Below, in pieces: positions 61,001 through 64,000 of a stretch of DNA of 64,000 nt. The position numbers and the translations under genes were made by a program. The notes below the pieces were generated by a model. That model was not told where the DNA came from. It did no database searches and saw only the letters and a program-made list of their open reading frames with translations. Source of the DNA: Panopea generosa (taxonomy: Eukaryota; Mollusca; Bivalvia; Adapedonta; Hiatellidae); the NCBI GenBank assembly GCA_029582155.1, contig CM055895.1, forward strand, positions 7,064,544 to 7,128,543. Direction: 5' to 3'. Every line of letters starts with the position of its first letter. Position 1 is the first letter of the stretch.

Positions 61001-63847
61001 GGATAGTTTAAGGGATTGATTCATGCCAGCATTGACAATTAACAGTTTGTAACAATCCCGAGTGCTTCAATAAATGCTGACATGCGCCAAACACACAGCC
61101 ATATGCAAAACTTTGTTATTATCGAGTGATCACTTGATCAAGCAACGAAGTGGTTGGCAGGTATTAATATATCGCAGGTATCTTATCGGATCGTAAACAC
61201 AAACTTATTTTTATTATTTTATTGTTGTTAATACTTCAGATTTATATTTTTAATATTTTTACACTAACAGCGTTGAGTTCAAATTGAACCGCGATTTTTT
61301 TATATAGACACCGTTTTTTCTCCTTCCGGGTTAAATGGAAATGGCTGCCAATTTTAGTATAATCAAAACACGAAAATGTTTTTCTTTCTTTTCTTTATTT
61401 GTATTAATTTTATACTTACCTAAGTGTATCTGTTGTAACCAAATACGCATTGTATCATATTACAATACAAACAATACCATTCACTTAGAGTCTGAAAGCA
61501 CGATAGGTGTGAATAACCGACATCGATTTTTTTCGAGGAAATTATCGCTATAAAGCGGTCCGCTTATAACGCGGTTTTGTTTTGTGGACCCCAAGAACCG
61601 CGTTATAAAGGGACCCGAGTGTAATAAGAAGATTCTTAAAGTTTGCCTTGAATTTGACTGTTTTGGCCTCGACCCCATCCCTAAGATCTCATGGAGGCGG
61701 GGACCATGAAATTCACATAGGCATAAACCGTCATCACCAAATCAACATATCACACCAAAACCATTCACCAAAGTCTATTCAGTCATAAGAAATAATGTTT
61801 TTGTCATTTTCTATTATGTAAATTTAGTAAAGTAGGGCCAAACTGTGAGACCCAGGGACATGAAATTCACAAATTTATAAAGGACCCATATGCATCAATA
61901 ATCATGCTCACAACTTGTTTCTGAGTGCTTCCTTTTATTTTTTTAGATATCACCCCCAGGACCAGACCGCGAGACCCAGGGACATGCAAATCACAATTTT
62001 TATAAGGAACCCAGGAACTCATATGTGTCCAAAATCATGCTCACCATTTGTTTCCCAGCGCTTCTGATAGTAAGAAGAATACTTAAAATTTACGTTAAAT
62101 TTGACTGTTTTAGCCTCATCCCAAAGGCCCCAGGGGGTGGAGAACATGGAATTCACAATTTTGATTCACCAAAGTTGCAAATATCATGCTCACCATTAGT
62201 TTCCAAGTGATCCTATATTAAGTAGAAGATTTCTAAAATTTACCTTGATTTTGACTGTTTTGGCCCCCACCCCCTTATGGTTAATAAAAGTCAAACAAGT
62301 CAATTGTTTACAGATGCACAATGCACAACGAGGGACAAAAGGTCTCAGGTGACCTAAACATGCAAGTAGTAATTTCATGATAAGTTACATAATTTATTGA
62401 AACAATCAGAATGGAAGACATTTGCATAAACTTCCACAGATGATGTCTGGTTCCACATGTAGGATATTTCCATAGCCAAGATATTTATAACTACATGTAT
62501 CTGCTTTATATCTAAACATTGCTCCAGATCTCATGATAATTGAAATAATTTCTAAAAATAGATGAGAACAAGTATATCCCCCATCATGGGTATTTTACTT
62601 GATATATATGTTCGGAGTTCTCAAACTTGAAAACGAAAACTCTTCCAAATCAAAAGGCTTTATTATTAGACCACTATATTTTGGACTTGCACTCCGAAAA
62701 AGGAGAATTTCATATCTTTGACTACCCGGAAATTGTTTCCATGGCAACAAAATTGATATAAAAAACTCCCTCATAGCAAAAGGCACTACCAGACAACTAG
62801 GTTGACATGTATAAAAAAATTATGAGTTATCTAGAACTGTTTTGGAGCAATGGTCCTGAAACAGAATTTTGGTCATTTTTTGCTATTCGTTTCCATGGTC
62901 ACCAAAACAAGAGGCCATAATGGGCCCAAGTCACTCACCAGACGTATCTTGTTATTACTTTTCAAATTTTGAATGGATTAAGTCTATGAAAAAATTAATA
63001 ATATATAATTATGAGAAATGGAAATAGCTGTTACCATAGCATTACAATGTAAAACTCCAGGTCCCTTTACCAGCCTTACGGACCACAGCCCACTCATATA
63101 AACAAACTTAAAACCCTTATTCAATTCTTGAGAAATTTTCCAAATTTATCCATTTTTGAGCCCCTGCCTATTCCTTGTGGATGTCAAATCCCTAACAAGG
63201 ATCCAGTCTCAACTGTTACGACTAAATAATATTCCAGATCTTAAGATTATTAAAATAATTTCTAAAATAGAGGAAAAACAACACAGAATTTACTGTTTTC
63301 TCATAGTATAAAAATCAAAGTCCCCTAAAATGTATGTCCAAACTTTATCCTAGTTAATGTTCAACTATGAATAGGCATTACTGGAAAAAATGTTTTTTAA
63401 ATTTTGAAATATCCTGATATATTGACTTGAATCCTTCAATATACACTAAGTCGTTGAGGGCTTATAATAACAGAAATGTTTAAGGTTATAAAAAAAATTC
63501 ATACTTGACTCCAATTCATACACAATTTCCAGGATTCTTATAAACCAACAAATTAAAAAGCACAGGTACAAATTTAAAAGGGTTAATGGTGTTTTAAGGT
63601 AACAAGTTTACATTTATTTGGTTACAATGGGCTCATTCATTTTTAAGCTGAGCACCAGCATGAAACATAGTAATTATATACCTCGGACTCGAATCCCATT
63701 GATAGCCATCAAGCGCATGTTTTGTTTGCTGAAAAAATTTTCTGACTCACCTGTGAATGAACTGTTGACTGTGGTGAGGAAATTCTTCTTATTTTTCAGC
63801 TGTATGCCTGTGCGCTGGTCATTCATAAGTGTAATCAGATGCTCAAC
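30938..63847 (-). CDS. RGS9/RGS11-like: R7-family regulator of G-protein signalling, DEP-DHEX part (six exons, partial gene)
   Basis: Six minus-strand exons (63847-63751, 57746-57583, 54694-54643, 52602-52538, 32153-32077, 31019-30938) splice into 537 nt, 179 codons, with every split codon completed and no stop. R7 RGS proteins are GTPase-activating proteins for Gi/o alpha subunits; they work with Gbeta5 through a GGL domain and with a membrane anchor through DEP-DHEX. The translation has the R7 signatures in order: a DEP core with FTGSEYVSWL, YGYIYP and LYRFQ, then SPYYWPS, then the DHEX stretch ending in QERAFWRVQRPP. YGYIYP followed by LYRFQ resembles RGS9/11 more than RGS6/7 (from memory of the family). 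The start codon lies right of the window. GGL and RGS domains are not seen; family proteins are about 450-690 residues, so this is roughly a third. Exon 2 uses a GC donor, the other recognised donors GT. Confidence 0.93.
31080..31250 (-). mobile_element. Possible tRNA-like SINE remnant
   Basis: The reverse strand reads GAGCGCATATTCCAGTGGTA (A-box-like) and GGGTTGTGGGCTAAAAATC (weak B-box). It lies in the 1057-bp intron between exons e and f. Confidence 0.3.
32077..32153 (-). CDS. RGS9/RGS11-like: R7 RGS exon e: DHEX region
   Basis: 77 nt, acceptor CTATTTCAG, donor GTCAG|GTAGTC. It reads TALNKLQIVFSDKMGF then VRNQAEEQV plus two bases. It matches the L..LQ..F..KW.F...QAE.QV block of RGS7, a helical part of DHEX that contacts the membrane anchor R7BP/R9AP in vertebrates (family knowledge). 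Phase agrees with exons d and f. Confidence 0.92.
32272..32845 (+). repeat. Dispersed repeat T, several internal units
   Basis: Starts CAAGAAATATCGCAGGTAAG, with a run of 14 C (about 32301). GTGACCTTGACCTTTGTGA is at about 32436, with variants near 32588 and 32750. Units alternate with CATGTCATGCTGATCAA and GACAAATTTACAGATAAGAC. It passes directly into the 57-bp array. Confidence 0.75.
32846..34130. repeat. 57-bp tandem array (two related half-units)
   Basis: The unit is near 57 bp, made of two half-units: ACTGTGTTGGTAGAATGATA with GCATGGATA, and ATGTATGGGTAGGAAAAATA with GCTTGGGT. From about 33830 only the shorter half-unit (GGTAGGAATGATAGCTTGGATACTGTATT-type, about 30 bp) continues. Because 57 is divisible by three, the minus strand stays open for 210 codons with a 19-residue period. 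That is a consequence of the repeat, not evidence of a gene. Confidence 0.93.
34131..34784. other. Region without recognised genes
   Basis: Intron sequence of the RGS gene; no repeat identified. Confidence 0.4.
34785..34925 (-). mobile_element. Possible SINE, family E, second copy
   Basis: Contains CCTGGGTAGAACCAGTACAG, matching the 22.9-kb copy. The reverse strand has CAATGGATATAGGAGTGTTT and GGTTTAGGGTTCGATCC, an A-box/B-box-like pair at tRNA spacing. Confidence 0.5.
35085..36235 (+). repeat. CAAGAG-type dispersed repeats, two or more heads
   Basis: Heads at 35090 (CAAGAGGTTGCCACTAAC) and 35340 (CAAGAGGCCCAAGAAGGCC). Inside are repeat-P blocks (TTCCCACAGTATCCCTATG, CCTTACAGGGCCCCTATA) and duplicated tails with GAAACATCCATGTGAAGTTTC near 35461 and 36090. 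The end is a GACAGACAACGGACGACAGG stretch followed by TGGCCAGTAGAGCT. Confidence 0.65.
36236..37300 (+). repeat. Repeat T2: about seven tandem units of 130-175 bp
   Basis: The units contain GACCTTGACCTTTGACAAAC, AGACCCAAGTCATTCGCATG, ACACATCGTCTTGTCCTAGT, GAACATTTGTGCCAAGTTAT and AAAGAAGATACGGTCCGGAC. Starts of the TGACCTTGACCT block lie near 36372, 36537, 36666, 36838, 37013 and 37179. The first unit joins the tail of the preceding CAAGAG repeat. Confidence 0.85.
37463..37692 (-). mobile_element. tRNA-derived SINE, family C
   Basis: Reverse strand GGGTCCTCTGTGGCTGAGTG head, TTAGGTTCGAGTCCTGCTGG (B box), body through GGTCTTCCTCCACCATTTGG and TGAAATGTGTTGAAAATGG. An oligo-T/A and GGGTGGGGGAGGGG stretch flanks its 3' side (37415-37460). 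Confidence 0.83.
38160..38235 (-). mobile_element. SINE family C, tail fragment
   Basis: GCCTTTTTCAACACATTACAGG followed by TTGCATATGGCATTCAG and a CACCGGTGAA block, as in the 3' part of the family. Confidence 0.5.
38555..38735 (+). mobile_element. tRNA-derived SINE, family C
   Basis: Head GTCACTGTGGCTGAGCTCTA, TAATGGGTTCAAGCCAGGC (B box), body AACAAAGTTTGCTAGTTACT and GAGGTCTTCCACCACCAAT. Confidence 0.78.
38743..38920. mobile_element. MITE M2, full copy
   Basis: CAGTAAAACCTGTGTAAGAG ... CTTAAGACAGGTTTGACTG with TA on both sides (38741-38742 and 38921-38922). The two halves are inverted versions of one another built on TTAAGCAGCCA. Confidence 0.82.
39050..39440 (+). repeat. CAAGAG-type dispersed repeat with the 140-bp unit
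   Basis: Starts ACAAGAGGCTAGCTTAGCCC and contains ACAATTCAAGGGTCATAACT and CTTGGCCAGTTCAAAATCTT, as at 27640-27960. Confidence 0.65.
39639..39967. mobile_element. MITE M3, truncated copy
   Basis: Right-hand part only: GGAAATGGCTGCCAATTTTA, GTGAATAACCGACATC, then CGTTATAACGGTACCCGAGTG followed by TA. The left 400-540 bp are missing. Confidence 0.75.
40146..40345 (+). repeat. Dispersed repeat R2, copy 3
   Basis: GGTCATCAAGCAGCATTTAA, GGGGATTTCGTTTCAAGTTT and TTAGCGGATTTGACATACCA align with the copies at 9490 and 16849. Confidence 0.65.
40490..40665 (-). mobile_element. SINE family C, degenerate copy
   Basis: Reverse strand CTGGGAGGTCAGGTGGTGTA head, GCATTCAAGCCCTGCTCAG (B box) and a shortened body with GTTAGTTGGGAAAGCAG. 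Confidence 0.6.
40666..41829. other. Region without recognised genes; TA microsatellite
   Basis: Intron sequence with a (TA)n run at about 41058-41081 and several T or A runs. Confidence 0.5.
41830..43656. repeat. Satellite S, left block: 38-43-bp monomers
   Basis: Monomers carry CAGACCTGGGATAAACAATG plus AAGAGGAAAACAATGAAGAT or GCAGAGGGAAACTATGAAGA. Units of about 38 bp (ATATATCAGACCTGGAATAA with ACAACGTAGA) prevail at 42110-42420 and of about 43 bp further right. The last 600 bp before the insertion begin to show the alternating pattern of the right block. Minus-strand frames with VYSRSDIFF repeats are by-products. Confidence 0.93.
43657..45165. mobile_element. hAT-like non-autonomous DNA transposon inside satellite S
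   Basis: GGATTACC stands on both sides (43649-43656 and 45166-45173), a perfect 8-bp target duplication of satellite sequence. The ends are CCAGGGGTTTCAT and, reversed, ACAAGGGTTTCAT, short imperfect TIRs that include CAGGGG-like termini. An 8-bp duplication and such short TIRs fit hAT. The 1509 bp have no frame longer than 82 codons and no transposase. Shortly inside each end there are G/C-rich patches (43709-43730; 45105-45145). Confidence 0.85.
45166..49080. repeat. Satellite S, right block: 86-bp dimeric units, about 45 copies
   Basis: Each 86-bp unit is two 43-bp halves: CAGGCCTGGATTACAATGTA with GAGGAAAACAATGATGATTT, then CAGGCCTTGGATAAACAAGA with CAGAGGGAAACTATGAAGAG. The halves are diverged copies of the monomer in the left block. 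A five-unit segment is duplicated at a distance of 430 bp (46230-46680 and 46660-47110). Homogeneity is highest in the middle. Confidence 0.95.
49081..49400. repeat. Satellite S, degenerate right edge
   Basis: Irregular units with ATATCAGGTCTGAGATAAAC and GTAGAGGGAAACTTTG, gradually losing similarity. Confidence 0.75.
49408..49490. mobile_element. MITE M2, partial copy
   Basis: CAGTCTAATCTTTATTAAGC and TGACTGCTTAACACAGGTGAC match the M2 terminus and body; the other end is missing. Confidence 0.55.
49491..50031. other. Region without recognised genes
   Basis: Between 49830 and 50030 there are repeated CTGACCA/ACTGATCACT motifs in both directions (for example ACAACTGACCACTTACAAC), suggestive of an old palindromic element, not delimited. 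Confidence 0.35.
50032..52515. repeat. 52-55-bp tandem array, about 46 copies, ending at a splice donor
   Basis: The unit contains GACAAATAATTTACATGGAA, TAATGGACAAACTGACATG and TACATATGGTGGT; ATAAT or AATTA inserts after TACAT make the longer versions. Rare variants recur at fixed distances: GTGGCAAATAATTCACATGA at 50140 and 50417, and AATTGACATG with AATAAGTCACATGG at 261 bp spacing (51060 and 51321). This shows duplication of five-unit blocks. The last unit ends near 52515, next to exon d's donor at 52537. Frames of up to 118 codons in all three minus frames come from the stop-free unit. Confidence 0.95.
52538..52602 (-). CDS. RGS9/RGS11-like: R7 RGS exon d: DHEX region, basic helix
   Basis: 65 nt, acceptor GCTTTTCAG, donor GAGCAG|GTATTT. 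With the split Ile codon it reads IIYLLKRSKRNKQKHG then LEEHEQ, matching the AIYLAKRN..KKG.LEEYEK block of RGS9. The donor is followed after about 23 bp by the last unit of a 2.5-kb tandem array, and the intron that starts here is 20.4 kb long. Confidence 0.92.
52603..54642. other. Intron between exons c and d; nothing else recognised
   Basis: A small double hairpin (CTGGCCT...AGGCCAG overlapping CCAGAC...GTCTGG) lies at about 53790-53830. No exon-like frame. Confidence 0.5.
54643..54694 (-). CDS. RGS9/RGS11-like: R7 RGS exon c: DEP-DHEX junction
   Basis: 52 nt, acceptor CTCTTTCAG, donor ATACA|GTAAGT. It reads SPYYWPSKHLKLTNERY plus one base. SPYYWPS corresponds to the TPYFWPS block that follows YRFQ in vertebrate R7 proteins. 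Only this frame is open; the other two hit stops. Confidence 0.92.
54783..55832 (+). repeat. Dispersed repeat T, long copy with several internal units
   Basis: Begins CAAGAAATGTCACTGGTGAG. GTGACCTTGACCTTTG-type blocks occur near 54932, 55110, 55256, 55368, 55532 and 55698, each followed by CATGTCATG(C/T)TGATCA and AGTTACAGACCAGACAC-type text. It lies in the intron between exons b and c. Confidence 0.8.
56335..57110. repeat. Old direct duplication, two copies of about 320 bp
   Basis: ATGTTTGATT...ATTTTATAAAAG, AACATC, ACAGTAAC, then CGATTTTAAG-like text and TTGAAATAAGATACTGAGAAA appear in the same order at about 56355-56655 and 56805-57095, with strong divergence. Confidence 0.55.
57583..57746 (-). 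CDS. RGS9/RGS11-like: R7 RGS exon b: core of DEP domain
   Basis: 164 nt with acceptor TGTTACAG. Joined to exon a the split codon gives Gly, so the sequence runs FTGSEYVSWLGERV, then ATILCMYGYIYP and finally STLYRFQ. This is the DEP fold helix 3 and the beta-hairpin that ends in the R7-typical YRFQ. The donor is CAG|GCAAGT, a GC donor with otherwise ideal consensus; no GT at a phase-compatible place nearby would keep YRFQ joined to the next exon's SPYYWPS. Confidence 0.93.
57812..57880 (-). mobile_element. SINE family C, tail fragment
   Basis: AACATATAACAGGTTATATA, GGTATCCAG and GGTGGAGGTAGACCTC match the 3' part of the family. It lies about 65 bp upstream of exon b's acceptor. Confidence 0.5.
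58096..58590. mobile_element. Foldback DNA element, about 495 bp
   Basis: The left arm has AATATAGTCCCGCAAAATC, TTGTTAACAGCAC and GCGGTATATGTTTTTC. The right arm, reversed, has AATATAGTTCCATAATTCC, TTGTTAACAGCAC and GTGGTATGTATTTTTC. The arms agree for about 55 bp. TATA at both outer edges is compatible with a TA target. No coding capacity; class not fixed. Confidence 0.7.
59035..59165 (-). mobile_element. SINE family A, 5' half
   Basis: Reverse strand: GTGGTTTAGGGGTAGTGTC (A box), GGTCGTAGGTTCGATCCTGG (B box), GACTTGAAAATGGTACTGGA and AAGCTTCCTTGCTTGGCG. The 3' body is absent. Confidence 0.75.
60168..60253. mobile_element. MITE M2, partial copy
   Basis: CCTGTACTAAGCAACAACC, TCTTCCCTCGACTGGCTGC and AAGACAGGTTTGACTG match the right two-thirds of the copy at 38743. 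Confidence 0.7.
60390..60748 (+). repeat. CAAGAC-type repeat with tandem units, left part
   Basis: Head ACAAGACGCCCTCAAGAGGTC. Units contain GAGACCCAAGGACATGAAAT, TCATGCTCACAATTAGTTTT and GAGTGCTTTCTATAATA. The last one is split by MITE M3. Confidence 0.7.
60749..61621. mobile_element. MITE M3, full copy with TA duplication
   Basis: Left end CACTACGGTCCCGTTATAAC and, reversed, right end CACTCGGGTCCCTTTATAAC, with GCGG following in both. TA flanks both ends (60747-60748; 61622-61623), and the host repeat reads through when the element is removed. TA targets and these ends fit Tc1/mariner. 873 bp, no transposase; a frame of 72 codons inside is not convincing. Confidence 0.87.
61624..62390 (+). 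repeat. CAAGAC-type repeat with tandem units, right part
   Basis: Units of about 150-170 bp with AAGAAGATTCTTAAAGTTTG, TTGACTGTTTTGGCC, CCCAGGGACATGAAATTCAC and ATCATGCTCACCATTTGTTT, about four copies, ending near GAGGGACAAAAGGTCTCAGG. Confidence 0.75.
62905..63430 (+). repeat. CAAGAG-type dispersed repeat
   Basis: Head ACAAGAGGCCATAATGGGCC, then repeat-P text (TGGATGTCAAATCC, TTACTGTTTTCTCATAGTAT, AAAGTCCCC). Confidence 0.6.
63751..63847 (-). CDS. RGS9/RGS11-like: R7 RGS exon a: start of DEP domain
   Basis: 97 nt, acceptor TTGTTACAG and donor ACAG|GTGAGT. It reads in phase from its first base as VEHLITLMNDQRTG... and ends NSSFT plus one base. In RGS7 and RGS9 the same place reads as a helix of the type IEALVKDMQ..TG followed by the first DEP strand. 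The preceding exon with the N-terminal methionine is outside the window. Confidence 0.9.
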
Positions 63848-63947
63848 CTGTAACAAATTATAATGTAACCATTCTTATAGTCTGTACATTGTCATAACAG
63901 TAACCATAGATACATGTACACCAAACTCAAAACTAGAATAACATATT

Positions 63948-64000
63948 TAACCCTTTACTTCATATAAACGCCTTTGGACACCTCTAATATTGAAAGCATT
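63948..64000 (+). mobile_element. MITE M1, left end (cut by window edge)
   Basis: TAACCCTTTACTTCATATAA and CCTTTGGACACCTCTAATAT match the first 45 bp of the copy at 5099. Confidence 0.8.

Noticed and set aside
61335..61553. 72-codon plus-strand frame with a signal-peptide-like start
   Set aside because: It lies inside MITE M3. The corresponding frames in the two other copies are broken, and T-rich DNA easily gives hydrophobic text.

Overview
The window looks like non-coding-rich nuclear DNA of a bivalve mollusc, most likely a heterodont clam (inference). It is AT-rich, has no bacterial gene layout, and is full of short interspersed elements, foldback and MITE-type DNA transposons and long minisatellite arrays. 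The dispersed repeats that start with CAAGAG, and those carrying TGACCTTGACCTTTGA, are of a kind I associate with bivalve genomes. No search could be run, so the species is not fixed.

One protein-coding gene is well supported. It is on the minus strand, enters the window at its right edge and runs leftwards. Six exons (63847-63751, 57746-57583, 54694-54643, 52602-52538, 32153-32077, 31019-30938) join in perfect phase into 179 codons. They cover the DEP domain and DHEX region of an R7-family regulator of G-protein signalling (RGS6/7/9/11, EGL-10/EAT-16), somewhat closer to RGS9/11. Three further minus-strand exon candidates lie downstream: 25141-24360 (260 codons, Ser/Pro/Lys-rich), 20852-20751 and 16088-16027. 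They may be an unusual linker of the same gene or belong to another transcript; the phases do not close without at least one unseen exon. The GGL and RGS domains are not recognised and may lie left of the window.

The rest is repeats. Left part (1-19 kb): a TIR transposon, a 52-bp array (3.0-4.6 kb), two inverted copies of a palindromic MITE, tRNA-derived SINEs, a 40-bp array with a four-unit higher-order period (11.6-13.5 kb), a mariner-like element (14.2-15.1 kb) and a 39-41-bp array (17.6-18.4 kb). Middle (19-41 kb): a piggyBac-type foldback element, more SINEs, arrays of about 175 bp built from dispersed repeats, and a 57-bp array (32.8-34.1 kb). The 20.4-kb intron between 32154 and 52537 also holds a 7.5-kb satellite (41.8-49.4 kb) that changes from a 38-43-bp monomer to an 86-bp dimer and is split by a 1509-bp hAT-like insertion. 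A 52-55-bp array (50.0-52.5 kb) then ends about 23 bp from a splice donor. Right part (52-64 kb): the DEP exons separated by repeats, a foldback element and a tandem region split by a second copy of a TA-flanked MITE.

Most long reading frames in the window are by-products of these arrays. The coding content is about 0.54 kb that I am sure of, plus about 0.95 kb that is probable.
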